A stretch of DNA of 46,978 nt from JAEUMY01 sp031394355 (lineage in GTDB: Bacteria; Pseudomonadota; Gammaproteobacteria; Burkholderiales; Usitatibacteraceae): contig JANNSU010000062.1 in assembly GCA_031394355.1 (NCBI GenBank), positions 1 through 46,978 of the forward strand, written 5' to 3'. The notes under the pieces were generated by a model. It ran no database searches. It saw only the letters and a program-made list of their open reading frames with translations, and had not been told where the DNA came from. Positions 6,891 to 14,359 of the stretch are shown in pieces (position 1 is the stretch's first letter; each line of letters begins with the position of its first letter). Position numbers and translations under genes: made by a program.

Positions 6891-7595
6891 ATGCAGGAAA
6901 TCTCCCAGAGCTTCGGTCTGGCCCTCCAGTTGGTGCTGGGCCTGGACGCCAATCTTGTCGCCATCGCCGCACTGTCCATGAAAGTGTCGGGCAGTGCCGT
7001 GCTGGTGGCGAGTGCCCTGGCGCTGCCCTTCGGCGCGTGGTTGGCGCTTGCGCGCTTTCCGGGACGCGACGCGGTTATTGCCGTGCTGAACGGCATGATG
7101 GGCTTGCCGCCGGTGGTGGTGGGCCTGCTCGTCTATCTGCTGCTGTCGCGCGCTGGGCCGCTGGGTTCGCTCGGCATTCTCTTTACACCGGCGGCCATGA
7201 GTGTCGCGCAGGCAGTGCTCATCTTCCCCATCATCGCCGCCTTGGCGCGTCAGGTCATCGAAGATGGCTGGGAGGAATATCGCGAGCAGCTCATGTCGTT
7301 GAATGCGACGCGCTGGCAGTGCACGAAAGCGCTGCTGTGGGATATGCGCTTCTCGCTCTCCACCAGCGTGCTGGCGGGCTTCGGCCGCGCCATCGCGGAA
7401 GTGGGTGCGGTCATGATCGTAGGCGGCAACATCGACGGCGTGACGCGTGTGATGACGACAGCCATCGCGTTGGAGACGAGCAAGGGCGACCTGCCTCTCG
7501 CGCTAGGGCTGGGCGTGGTGCTGATCACCATGGTCATCCTCATCAATCTCGCCGCGCAGGCGGTGAAGAGCTACGCCAAGCGGAGGGTGGGATGA
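6891..7595 (+). CDS. tupB: tungstate ABC transporter permease TupB
   Basis: A 234-residue inner-membrane permease with about five hydrophobic segments and the ABC permease EAA-type loop (EEYREQLMSLNATRWQ). AEVGAVMIVGGNIDGVTRVM is typical of TupB. It forms the channel through which tungstate delivered by TupA enters the cytoplasm, powered by TupC. Its TGA overlaps the tupC ATG (ATGA), so translation is coupled. Gene order here is B-C-A rather than the more usual A-B-C. No iterated palindrome lies in this gene. Confidence 0.92.
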   Translation: MQEISQSFGLALQLVLGLDANLVAIAALSMKVSGSAVLVASALALPFGAWLALARFPGRDAVIAVLNGMMGLPPVVVGLLVYLLLSRAGPLGSLGILFTPAAMSVAQAVLIFPIIAALARQVIEDGWEEYREQLMSLNATRWQCTKALLWDMRFSLSTSVLAGFGRAIAEVGAVMIVGGNIDGVTRVMTTAIALETSKGDLPLALGLGVVLITMVILINLAAQAVKSYAKRRVG

Positions 7596-8296
7596 GCACC
7601 ATCCTGCCGCTCGCCGTGCGCGATCTCGCGTTCACCATCGCGGACAATGAGGTCATTCGCGGAATCTCGCTGGATCTTGCAGCCGGCTCGCGGACCATGG
7701 TGCTGGGGCCGAACGGCGCGGGCAAGAGCGTGCTGCTGCGCTTGCTGCACGGCCTCCTTCTGCCGACGAGTGGCACCGTGCGCTGGGCAGCGGAAGACGC
7801 GCGTCGCCATCAGGCAATGGTGTTCCAGCGGCCGGTGATGCTGCGCCGATCCGCGCTTGCGAATATTCGCTTTGCGCTGGATGTCGTCGGCGTCAACGCT
7901 CAGTCAGATGCGCGGGCGGCCGAGGCGCTGGAACGCGTCGGGCTCTCTCATCTGGCGGATCGCCCCGCACGCGTGCTCTCCGGTGGCGAGCAGCAGCGGC
8001 TGGCGTTGGCGCGTGCCTGGGCGCTGAAGCCGCAAGTGCTGTTTCTGGATGAGCCCACGGCTAGCCTCGACCCCACCGCCACCCGTGCGATCGAAGAGGT
8101 GATCGGCGCGATGCACGCTGCGGGCACCACCATCGTCATGACCACGCATGACATCGGTCAGGCGCGGCGGCTGGCGACAGATGTGCTGTTCCTCAACAAA
8201 GGTCAGCTCATGGAAGCCACGCCCGCAAATGATTTCTTTCAACACCCACGGTCGGCGGAAGCCGGCGCGTTCATTCGAGGAGAATTGCTGTGGTAA
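7592..8296 (+). CDS. tupC: tungstate ABC transporter ATP-binding protein TupC
   Basis: A 234-residue ATPase. Walker A GPNGAGKS is at 39-46, the Q-loop is in VFQRPVML, the signature LSGGEQQ is at 129-135 and Walker B LFLDEP is near 150, followed by TASLD and the switch histidine in MTTHD. Its end overlaps tupA by seven bases, and the ribosome-binding site of tupA lies inside it. An iterated palindrome encodes A-N-I-R at 90-93 in the SALANIRFAL segment. Relatives have similar residues there, so the motif fits without an insertion. Confidence 0.92.
   Translation: MSTILPLAVRDLAFTIADNEVIRGISLDLAAGSRTMVLGPNGAGKSVLLRLLHGLLLPTSGTVRWAAEDARRHQAMVFQRPVMLRRSALANIRFALDVVGVNAQSDARAAEALERVGLSHLADRPARVLSGGEQQRLALARAWALKPQVLFLDEPTASLDPTATRAIEEVIGAMHAAGTTIVMTTHDIGQARRLATDVLFLNKGQLMEATPANDFFQHPRSAEAGAFIRGELLW
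7859..7870. repeat. iterated palindrome GCGAATATTCGC, copy 6
   Basis: Exact match with T on both flanks. It is inside tupC, read as A-N-I-R. Confidence 0.95.
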
Positions 8297-9120
8297 GAAA
8301 CACATTGCGAATATTCGCTCTCGCGGCAGTGATTGGCGTTGGCACAGCCCAAGCCCAGGAGAAATTCATCATCGTCGCCAGCACGACATCCACCCAGGAC
8401 TCGGGCCTCTTCAGTCACATTCTGCCGATGTTCAAGGCCAAGACAGGCATCGATGTGCGCGTCGTGGCGCAAGGTACGGGCCAGGCGCTCGCCACAGCGA
8501 AGAAGGGCGACGCGGATGTTGTGTTCGTCCATGACAAGGTGGCAGAGGCCAAGTTTGTCGAGGAAGGCTTCGGCGTGGATCGCCGCGAGGTGATGTACAA
8601 CGACTTCGTCATCGTCGGCCCCAAGGCGGATCCGGCCAAGGCCACCGGCAAGGATGTGATCGCGGCTCTCAAGAAAGTGGAGGCAACCAAGGCGCCGTTC
8701 GCTTCACGGGGCGACAAGAGCGGCACGCACGCCGCCGAACTGCGCTACTGGAAGGCGGCAGAGATTGACCCGCAGACCGGCAAGGGTACCTGGTATCGCG
8801 AGACCGGCTCCGGCATGGGCCCGACGCTCAACACCGCTTCGGCCATGAATGCGTACGCCTTCACGGATCGCGGTACGTGGCTCGCGTTCAAGAATCGCGG
8901 CGAGCTCGTCGTGCTGGTCGAAGGGGACACCAAGCTCTTCAACCAGTACGGGATCATGTTGGTCAACCCTGCGAAGCACACGCATGTGAAGAAGGAGCTC
9001 GGTCAGCAGTTCATCGACTGGGTAACTTCAACTGAAGGACAGGCCGCCATCGCCAGCTACAAGGTGAGTGGCGAGCAGTTGTTTTTCCCCAACCACGCTG
9101 TGATGAAGAAGGTGTCGTGA
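8290..9120 (+). CDS. tupA: tungstate-binding periplasmic protein TupA
   Basis: A 276-residue solute-binding protein that captures tungstate in the periplasm. Residues 1-22 are a signal peptide ending A-Q-A, and the oxyanion-binding STTSTQDSGL begins at 31. RGDKSGTHAAELRYW and NQYGIMLVNP are also typical of TupA. The start is GTG 8290 with AGGAGA seven bases upstream, overlapping the tupC end. The hydrophobic core of the signal peptide contains an iterated palindrome (R-I-F-A at 7-10), using the rare codon pair CGA-ATA. Confidence 0.94.
   Translation: MVRNTLRIFALAAVIGVGTAQAQEKFIIVASTTSTQDSGLFSHILPMFKAKTGIDVRVVAQGTGQALATAKKGDADVVFVHDKVAEAKFVEEGFGVDRREVMYNDFVIVGPKADPAKATGKDVIAALKKVEATKAPFASRGDKSGTHAAELRYWKAAEIDPQTGKGTWYRETGSGMGPTLNTASAMNAYAFTDRGTWLAFKNRGELVVLVEGDTKLFNQYGIMLVNPAKHTHVKKELGQQFIDWVTSTEGQAAIASYKVSGEQLFFPNHAVMKKVS
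8307..8318. repeat. iterated palindrome GCGAATATTCGC, copy 7
   Basis: Exact match with T on both flanks. It lies in the TupA signal-peptide codons, read as R-I-F-A. Confidence 0.95.
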
Positions 9121-9135
9121 TCACGTTGCAATACA

Positions 9136-9168
9136 TTCCCGAACTTGACAGTGTTGCGCGGGAGTTTT
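9136..9168 (+). terminator. candidate Rho-independent terminator after tupA
   Basis: TTCCCG (9136-9141) pairs with CGGGAG (9159-9164) with one wobble, an inner AAC/GTT extends the stem, and TTTT follows. It lies 15 bases after the tupA stop. The large loop makes it a moderate candidate. Confidence 0.45.
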
Positions 9169-9259
9169 AACTTGCCCCAGAATCACCAAGACGTGATTCG
9201 CTGCCTGCATGTGTTCACGTCTAGCCAAGTAGATTAAATTTTCTTCGTCTGGGGGAGTT

Positions 9260-9655
9260 ATGGGGATCTGTGCAAAGTTAAGTTTGTTGCTCGCATTCGT
9301 ACTGGTCTCTGGATGTGCAGCTCCGCCTAAACAGATGTGGACCAAACGCGGCACAACTCAGCAACAGTTTCAGGCGGATGTTGCGAAATGCGAGGTCTAT
9401 GCCTATCAGGCCGTTCCCCAACCTGAAGCTCCGGCGCCTGCTCCGCCGCAAAGCTACGAAACGGACTGTCAGAAATTTGGTAATCAGGTCAATTGCAGAA
9501 CCCGAGCGCAAGGTGGTGGTGGAGCGCCAATGGGTGCAGGCGCTCTTCATGGGCTACAGCAAGCTCGCAGAAGCAATGATGTCAGTCAGGTGCGCGCCTC
9601 TGCGTACAACTCTTGCATGTACCAGTCCGGGTATCAGCTAAGGCAGGTCCAGTAG
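9260..9655 (+). CDS. putative lipoprotein of unknown function
   Basis: A 131-residue protein with a lipoprotein signal: hydrophobic MGICAKLSLLLAFVLVSGC with lipobox LVSG-C at Cys19, so it is anchored to a membrane in the periplasm. The mature part starts with a W-T-K-R-G-T-T-Q-Q-Q-F-Q-A-D-V-A-K-C pattern seen in many small betaproteobacterial lipoproteins. It then has a Pro/Ala-rich linker, a Gly-rich stretch, and ends YNSCMYQSGYQL, where family members carry a C-x-x-x-x-G-Y/W tail. GGGGGAG upstream is a good ribosome-binding site. Function unknown. Confidence 0.75.
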   Translation: MGICAKLSLLLAFVLVSGCAAPPKQMWTKRGTTQQQFQADVAKCEVYAYQAVPQPEAPAPAPPQSYETDCQKFGNQVNCRTRAQGGGGAPMGAGALHGLQQARRSNDVSQVRASAYNSCMYQSGYQLRQVQ

Positions 9656-9683
9656 ATTGTTGCCTAACCAAGGTCGCTCGACT

Positions 9684-10229
9684 ATGCCGATTATTTGCAT
9701 TGGTTGGGGTTCGCTCGTTTGGGATCCTCGCGAGTTGCCCATTCGTGGCGGCTGGCACTTTGACGGCCCCTTGGTCCGAATCGAGTTCCTTAGAGAGTCT
9801 AGAGACAGACGTATCACTCTTGTTCTTGATGAGCAAAGCCCCGCCTGCCGTTCTTGCTGGGCGCTGATGGACTCGCTTGACCTAGAATCTGCAAAGTTTG
9901 AACTTGCTCGACGGGAAGGTACAAAAGCGAGCCACATCGGCTCTTGGAAAACGGACGATCCAGAGCCCTTAGGCATCAGTGGTCTGCCAGCGATGGCAAA
10001 AGCGCTAAATCTCGGTGGCGCCATTTGGACAAGCTTGGGGCCAAAATTTGGCGGCGAGGATGGAATCAGGCCGACAGTCGATCAGGTGTTGAGTCATCTG
10101 AACTCTTTGGACGGTGAGCCTCGGCGCAACGCTGAGCGCTACGTTCGAAATGCTCCGAAGCAGATTGATACGCCATACAGGCGAAAGATTGAATCGCACC
10201 TGGGCTGGACGACAAAGACATTGTTCTAA
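9684..10229 (+). CDS. hypothetical protein, possibly gamma-glutamylcyclotransferase-like
   Basis: A 181-residue protein beginning MPIICIGWGSLVWDPRELP. The G-W-G-S-L-x-W motif near the N-terminus recalls the YGSL motif of gamma-glutamylcyclotransferase/AIG2 folds, but the resemblance is limited to that. No signal peptide or membrane segment is visible. I chose ATG 9684 over an upstream in-frame start at 9657 because the conserved start MPIICIGWGS begins there. It sits among accessory genes between tup and mod. Function not established. Confidence 0.6.
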   Translation: MPIICIGWGSLVWDPRELPIRGGWHFDGPLVRIEFLRESRDRRITLVLDEQSPACRSCWALMDSLDLESAKFELARREGTKASHIGSWKTDDPEPLGISGLPAMAKALNLGGAIWTSLGPKFGGEDGIRPTVDQVLSHLNSLDGEPRRNAERYVRNAPKQIDTPYRRKIESHLGWTTKTLF

Positions 10230-10250
10230 ACGTAACCCACACTGCGTCGG

Positions 10251-10287
10251 TCCAGTGAAATTGCCTTCATCAATGCGAATATTCGCA
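10251..10287. repeat. iterated palindrome copy 8 within a 37-bp extended repeat
   Basis: The exact palindrome (full 14-mer 10274-10287) is at 10275-10286. The 24 bases before it match the 24 before copy 9 at 19 positions without gaps, so the two copies share a longer ancestor. A GCCCGG/CCGGGC hairpin follows at about 10289-10312. It lies just upstream of the brnT remnant. Confidence 0.85.
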
Positions 10288-10316
10288 AGCCCGGTTGCAA
10301 CTTGAGCCGGGCAGCA

Positions 10317-10427
10317 CAGAGGCGCTTGTTGCTGGTCGCCCACACTTATCGGGCTGACACCATCCGCATCATTTCAGCGTGCAAAGCGAACACTGCGCAA
10401 AGGAGACGTTATGAAAGCCAGCTCTGA
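10317..10427 (+). pseudogene. brnT: brnT toxin remnant (C-terminal part only)
   Basis: In frame from 10317 the translation gives RRLLLVAHTYRADTIRIISA and then CKANTAQRRRYESQL before TGA at 10425-10427. This matches the conserved C-terminal third of BrnT ribonuclease toxins (VVxTxRGDxIRIISAR, RRERxxYE). The upstream reading is unrelated and runs into the iterated palindrome, so about 55-60 N-terminal residues and the start are missing. The tail overlaps the brnA start by 17 bases, as in intact brnTA operons. Confidence 0.75.
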
Positions 10428-10755
10428 CAAGCACCATGCGAAGTACCGGAACGACAGCTTTTCTGACGCAAAGGCGGTGGCCGAGACGCCGCATCTGGCC
10501 AGGCTGCAGAAACTTGCAGGCGGCAAGTCGCGCATCACGATTCGCATCGACAGCGATGTGCTGGCGATATTCAAGGCACAGGCCGATGCTGCTGGCGGCA
10601 GTTACCAGACACTGATGAATGAGGCGTTGCGCCAGTTCGCTCAAGGGACACAGTTGGTGGATGTGGTGAGAACATCAGTTCGTGAAAGTGTTGCGGAGTA
10701 TCTGGTTGGAAAGTCAGTGCCGCGTCCGCCCAGGAAGACAGCCAAGCGCGCTTAG
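10411..10755 (+). CDS. brnA: BrnA-like antitoxin, orphan
   Basis: A 114-residue protein with a disordered basic N-terminus and a ribbon-helix-helix core, SRITIRIDSDVLAIFKAQAD, then GGSYQTLMNEALRQFAQ. The ITIRID-x-VL...YQTLMNE.LR pattern is that of BrnA, which neutralises BrnT and represses the operon. The start ATG 10411 has AAAGGAG upstream. The C-terminal tail (about 20 basic, Pro-rich residues) is longer than usual. Its partner toxin is truncated. Confidence 0.8.
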   Translation: MKASSDKHHAKYRNDSFSDAKAVAETPHLARLQKLAGGKSRITIRIDSDVLAIFKAQADAAGGSYQTLMNEALRQFAQGTQLVDVVRTSVRESVAEYLVGKSVPRPPRKTAKRA

Positions 10756-10794
10756 AGCCTGTTCAAACAAATTTCATATCCCATGTTGCTGCGC

Positions 10795-10831
10795 TCCAGC
10801 GAAATCGCCGTCTCCAATGCGAATATTCGCA
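10795..10831. repeat. iterated palindrome copy 9 within a 37-bp extended repeat
   Basis: The exact palindrome is at 10819-10830, and the extended similarity to 10251-10287 is 32 of 37 positions. It lies between brnA and the end of modC. Like copy 8 it flanks the brn locus, so brnA with the brnT fragment is bracketed by two direct copies. Confidence 0.85.
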
Positions 10832-10833
10832 GG

Positions 10834-11958
10834 TCAGCCTGCCCGACCGATGACATGTATTCCTTCGCTCAGCAGTGAAACGCTGGCACTGGCACCTGGC
10901 GCCAGTCCGTTGCGATTGGCGACGTGAGTGGGGATGGTGAACCGCAGCCTTCGCTCCGCCCCGCCCGTGATGGCCAGATCCACTTGCGAATATTCGCCCA
11001 GGCGGACCATCTCGGCGACGGTGCCCGACACGGGATTTTCATGCTCGCCGCGCGAAGGACGGTCCTTGCGGTGGAGCACAATGAAGGCCGACGGCATGAC
11101 CCAATCCACTTTGTCGCCGGGTTGCAGCGTGGGCTGAAGCGGGGCTTCCAGGCGGTAGGGCGTCCAGTCGATCCAGGTCTTGCCCTCTGCTGCATCGTGG
11201 CTGGCGATCACGCCCTGAAAGGTGTTCGTGATGCCCACCAGCCGCGCCGCGTCGACGCTCACCGGTCGCGTCATGATGTCTTCTGGTGGCGCAATCTGCA
11301 GCGTGTTCCCGCGATGCAGCAGGCACAGCCGATCGCACAGCATGGCCGCTTCTGCGAGGTCATGCGTCACCAGGATCACCGGCATGTTCAATTCACTGCG
11401 CAGCGCAACCAGTTCGCGGTAGAGCTTCTCCCGGGTCAGCTTGTCGACAGCGGAAAAGGGCTCATCGAGCAGCAGCACTTTCGGATCGCGAGCGAGCGCA
11501 CGTGCGATTGCCACGCGCTGTTGCTGACCACCCGATAGCTGCGCCGGTCGGCGCGATTCGAGACCGGTCAGATTGACCTTGGCCAACAGACTGAGCGCAC
11601 GCACCTTCCTGTCCGCTGCCGTTAAGTCAGACATCGCGATGGCGATGTTCTCCCAGGCCGAGAGATGGGGGAACAGCGCATAGTTCTGAAACACCATGCC
11701 GACCCGCCGCGACGCCACCGGCCTGACCTCTGATTTCGCGGTGTCCAGCCAGGTTTCGCCCCCGGTCGCGACGAATCCAACCGTTGGGTTGTGCAGTCCT
11801 GCGATGCTGCGCAGCACGGTGGACTTGCCACTGCCCGATGGCCCGACCAGCCCTAGAATCTCCCCCGGCGCGCAGTCCAGCGAGACATCCAGCGAGATGG
11901 GTGTCTTCTGTTGCAGCAGGACGTGCAGTCCGCTGTGCGAAATCGGCGCGTCAGACAT
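10834..11958 (-). CDS. modC: molybdate ABC transporter ATP-binding protein ModC
   Basis: A 374-residue ATPase. Walker A GPSGSGKS is at 39-46, the Q-loop is in VFQNYALFPHL, the signature LSGGQQQ at 141-147, Walker B LLLDEP near 162 with FSAVD, and the switch histidine is in LVTHD. A C-terminal TOBE-like domain (about 305-374) is as expected for ModC. I chose ATG 11958 because the ORF upstream of it is unrelated and this start overlaps modB by eight bases. An iterated palindrome encodes E-Y-S-Q in the TOBE domain (GEYSQVDLAI). Confidence 0.94.
   Translation of the reverse strand: MSDAPISHSGLHVLLQQKTPISLDVSLDCAPGEILGLVGPSGSGKSTVLRSIAGLHNPTVGFVATGGETWLDTAKSEVRPVASRRVGMVFQNYALFPHLSAWENIAIAMSDLTAADRKVRALSLLAKVNLTGLESRRPAQLSGGQQQRVAIARALARDPKVLLLDEPFSAVDKLTREKLYRELVALRSELNMPVILVTHDLAEAAMLCDRLCLLHRGNTLQIAPPEDIMTRPVSVDAARLVGITNTFQGVIASHDAAEGKTWIDWTPYRLEAPLQPTLQPGDKVDWVMPSAFIVLHRKDRPSRGEHENPVSGTVAEMVRLGEYSQVDLAITGGAERRLRFTIPTHVANRNGLAPGASASVSLLSEGIHVIGRAG
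10986..10997. repeat. iterated palindrome GCGAATATTCGC, copy 10
   Basis: Exact match, flanked by T and C. It is inside the TOBE-domain part of modC, read as E-Y-S. Confidence 0.95.
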
Positions 11959-12622
11959 GCGGCAGTGGGGCGCGTCGACGTGCGGTGCCGTAGACCAGCG
12001 CCATCGCGGCGAGCGAAATGATGACAAGGGTGAAGCTCATCGCGCCAGCGGCTTCAAGCTCGAAGGCTTGCACCTTGTCGTAGATGGAAACGGCGATGGT
12101 GCGGGTCTCTCCGGGAATGTTGCCACCCACCATCAGCACGACGCCAAACTCGCCCAGGGTGTGCGCGAAAGTGATGACCATCGCTGACAACACGCCGGGC
12201 CAGGCCAGGGGCAGCTCGACCTTCCACAACGCCTGCCAGGCGGACAGGCCGCAACAGGCGCCCGCCTCGCGGATGCTGCGATCGATGGACTCAAACGCGC
12301 GCTGCATGGGCTGGATGGCGAACGGCAAATTGAAGATGACCGATGCCAGCACCAGCCCTTCAAAGGAGAACACCAAGGGCTGGCCCATGAGCGACTCGTA
12401 CCACTCGCCCAGCCAGGTCTGCCTGCCTGTGGCGACCAGCAGGTAGTAGCCGAGTACCGTCGGAGGCAGCACCAACGGCAAGGCGAGCAGGCCTTCCACC
12501 CAGGGCTTGAGCGGAAACTCACGCCAGGCGAGCAGGCGACCCAGCCCAATGCCAATCGGCAGCAGGATCAGTATGGTCCAACATGCCAGCTCGATAGATA
12601 GCTTGAAGGCTGTCCAATCCAT
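11951..12622 (-). CDS. modB: molybdate ABC transporter permease ModB
   Basis: A 223-residue inner-membrane permease with five hydrophobic segments. Hallmarks are LALPLVLPPTVLGYYLL and the EAA-type loop REAGACCGLSAWQALWKVELP, then AHTLGEFGVVLMVGGNIPGETRT. It forms the molybdate channel with ModC. ATG 12622 directly abuts the modA stop, and the gene overlaps modC, giving a tight modABC operon. Confidence 0.95.
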   Translation of the reverse strand: MDWTAFKLSIELACWTILILLPIGIGLGRLLAWREFPLKPWVEGLLALPLVLPPTVLGYYLLVATGRQTWLGEWYESLMGQPLVFSFEGLVLASVIFNLPFAIQPMQRAFESIDRSIREAGACCGLSAWQALWKVELPLAWPGVLSAMVITFAHTLGEFGVVLMVGGNIPGETRTIAVSIYDKVQAFELEAAGAMSFTLVIISLAAMALVYGTARRRAPLPHV

Positions 12623-13408
12623 TTATGCTTCCCCTGGCAGAGCAAAGCCGTAGCGCTTGAAAATTGCGCGGGCGGGCGGTTGCTGGAGATAGGCGAAGAA
12701 GGCCTCCGCAGCAGGGGAAGCCTGCTTCATCAGCGCCATTGCCTGCCGCAGAGGCGCGTGGGCGGAATCGGGAATGAGCACGAAGGTACCCAACGAGGAG
12801 ATGGTCGGAGACAGCGCCAGCGAATAGGCAAAGATGCCGCCGTCCGCGCCGCCGGTCGTGGCGAACTGCGCGGCCTGCGACACGTTTTCACCTAGAACAA
12901 GTTGCGGCTGCATGCGATTCCAGTGGCCGGCCTTGGTGAGCGCTTCCCTGGCCGCGCGGCCATAAGGGGCGTGGCCGGGGTGGGCAATGGCAAAGCGCCG
13001 CAGCTTGTTGCCATCGATCAGAGAGCCCAGTCCTTTCAGCTCTGCATCGACTGTCAATGGCGAACCTCTGGGTGCGAAGAGCACGATGCGGCCGATGGCG
13101 TACAGCGTGCCTTTGTTGCGGGCCTTGCCAGCCTGGTGCAACGCAACGACAAAGCCTTCGTCTGCCGACAGGAAGAGTTCAAACGGAGCGCCCTGCAGGA
13201 TCTGGGTCTTGAAGTTGCCGGAAGAACCATAGGAAATGCGCACCGACTGTCCGCTCTCGCGTTGAAAGGCCCCCGCGATTTCGTCGAGCGCGAACTTGAG
13301 GTCCGAGGCAGCAGCAATGTTTACCGCCTTTGACTGCGGCGCAGCCATTATCGACAGACCGGGCGCAACCAGTGTCAGCGCGAAAAGGAGACGAATAAAC
13401 GGGGACAC
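12623..13408 (-). CDS. modA: molybdate-binding periplasmic protein ModA
   Basis: A 261-residue solute-binding protein for molybdate. An N-terminal signal peptide ends near SIMAAPQ. The mature protein begins with VNIAAASDLKFALDEIA, and YGSSGNFKTQILQGAPFELFLSADE is the typical oxyanion-pocket region. Later AHPGHAPYGRAAREAL and GADGGIFAYSLALSP also match ModA. The start is GTG 13408, with no strong ribosome-binding site visible. A candidate ModE operator lies 28-51 bases upstream. Confidence 0.94.
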   Translation of the reverse strand: MSPFIRLLFALTLVAPGLSIMAAPQSKAVNIAAASDLKFALDEIAGAFQRESGQSVRISYGSSGNFKTQILQGAPFELFLSADEGFVVALHQAGKARNKGTLYAIGRIVLFAPRGSPLTVDAELKGLGSLIDGNKLRRFAIAHPGHAPYGRAAREALTKAGHWNRMQPQLVLGENVSQAAQFATTGGADGGIFAYSLALSPTISSLGTFVLIPDSAHAPLRQAMALMKQASPAAEAFFAYLQQPPARAIFKRYGFALPGEA

Positions 13409-13435
13409 CGCAGGTGAGTCCAGTAAAGTGGAATC

Positions 13436-13459
13436 CGTAATATACCGGCGGGAATAACG
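13436..13459. promoter_or_regulatory. candidate ModE operator upstream of modA
   Basis: CGTAAT-N12-ATAACG is 24 bp, with one mismatch from perfect dyad symmetry. Its geometry and half-sites match the Escherichia coli modA operator as I remember it (CGTTAT-N12-ATAACG). It lies 28-51 bases before the modA start, between modE and modA, where molybdate-bound ModE would block transcription. Confidence 0.6.
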
Positions 13460-13493
13460 CCGGGCAAATCGATGCTCCGACGAGTTGCCTGGA

Positions 13494-13841
13494 TCAGCGC
13501 ATCAGCTTGCTGAATGCAGCCACGTCCGCAGAGATCGCTGCGTCTGCTTTCTTCTGCATGGCGTTGAAGCGACGCAGCACGTCGCGCCCGAAATCCGTGA
13601 CGCGCGCGCCGCCGCCGTGGTCGCCGCCTGTCGCGGTGGTGACCAGCGGCTCGGTGAAACAGTGGTTCATGGTGTCGACCAGCGTCCAGGCGCGGCGGTA
13701 GGACATGCCGAGCTGCCTGGCCGCCTGCGAGATGGAGCCGGTGGCGTCGATGGCTTCCAGAAGCAGGGACTTGCCCGGCCCCATGGCGATGTCATCGCCA
13801 TACAAGATGCGAAACTTGGCCGGGGCGATGCGATGCTTCAA
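13494..13841 (-). CDS. modE: ModE-type molybdate regulator, DNA-binding domain only
   Basis: A 115-residue winged-helix protein (ATGSISQAARQLGMSYRRAWTLVDTMN, then TATGGDHGGGARVTDFGRDVL) corresponding to the N-terminal domain of ModE. The molybdate-binding TOBE/Mop domains of full ModE (about 260 residues) are absent. Molybdate sensing must therefore be lost, supplied by another protein or done differently. It is upstream of modABC in the same direction with the candidate operator between. Short ModE proteins are common in proteobacteria. Confidence 0.88.
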   Translation of the reverse strand: MKHRIAPAKFRILYGDDIAMGPGKSLLLEAIDATGSISQAARQLGMSYRRAWTLVDTMNHCFTEPLVTTATGGDHGGGARVTDFGRDVLRRFNAMQKKADAAISADVAAFSKLMR

Positions 13842-13869
13842 CGTGGCGTGCTCGGGAGCGAGCGCCCCG

Positions 13870-14190
13870 TCAGTTCTTGACGGTCTGGTCGAGCAGGGTC
13901 TTCAGTTCGCCGGATTCATACATCTCGCGCATGATGTCCGACCCACCAACGAATTCGCCGTTGACGTAGAGCTGCGGAATGGTTGGCCAGTTGGCGAAAT
14001 CCTTGATGCCCTGGCGGATATCCGGGTTTTGCAGCACATCGACGGTGAAGGGCTTGTCCACGCCGCAGGCCTTGAGTATCTGGGTGGCGTTGGCGGAGAA
14101 GCCGCACATCGGAAATTGCGGCGAACCCTTCATGTACAGCACGACGGGGTGGGAGGTGACCTGCTCGCGGATGGTGTCTTGGGTGCTCAT
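13870..14190 (-). CDS. grxD: monothiol glutaredoxin (Grx4 type)
   Basis: A 106-residue protein with the monothiol CGFS active site (Cys29), preceded by KGSPQFPM. The glutathione-binding WPTIPQLYVNGEFVGGSDI and MYESGELKTLL also match the family. These proteins carry and deliver [2Fe-2S] clusters, often with BolA. Length is typical. Its stop is 28 bases before modE, so read-through from here into modE is possible. Confidence 0.95.
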   Translation of the reverse strand: MSTQDTIREQVTSHPVVLYMKGSPQFPMCGFSANATQILKACGVDKPFTVDVLQNPDIRQGIKDFANWPTIPQLYVNGEFVGGSDIMREMYESGELKTLLDQTVKN

Positions 14191-14211
14191 GGGAAAACTC
14201 CTGGGGCCGAT

Positions 14212-14223
14212 GCGAATATTCGC
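14212..14223. repeat. iterated palindrome GCGAATATTCGC, copy 11
   Basis: Exact match, flanked by T and G. It lies in the 169-base gap between grxD and prmC, about 21 bases upstream of the grxD start. Confidence 0.95.
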
Positions 14224-14246
14224 GTGGATACCAAATTCTTTGTCAT

Positions 14247-14274
14247 CCCGGCGAGTTTACGTAACCGCGCCGGG
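14247..14274. repeat. extragenic hairpin (CCCGGCG ... CGCCGGG)
   Basis: A 7-bp perfect stem with a 14-base loop between grxD and prmC. It is followed by degenerate copies of the 'tggattccggc' dispersed element up to about 14340. It has no T-tract. It may help end transcripts or be repeat debris. Confidence 0.5.
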
Positions 14275-14359
14275 ACCCAGCGTCTTTCCCACGCATGACG
14301 AAAGCGAGACTGGATTCCGGCTCATTTGCCAAACCTGGCCGGGACGACAAACTTCGAAA

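Noticed and set aside
6878..7591. In-frame upstream extension of tupC
   Set aside because: It overlaps tupB in another frame. The ATG at 7592 with the ATGA overlap is the standard start.
9145..9173. TTGACA as a -35 box for the lipoprotein gene at 9260
   Set aside because: The hexamer lies in the loop of a probable terminator after tupA, and the matching -10 is poor.
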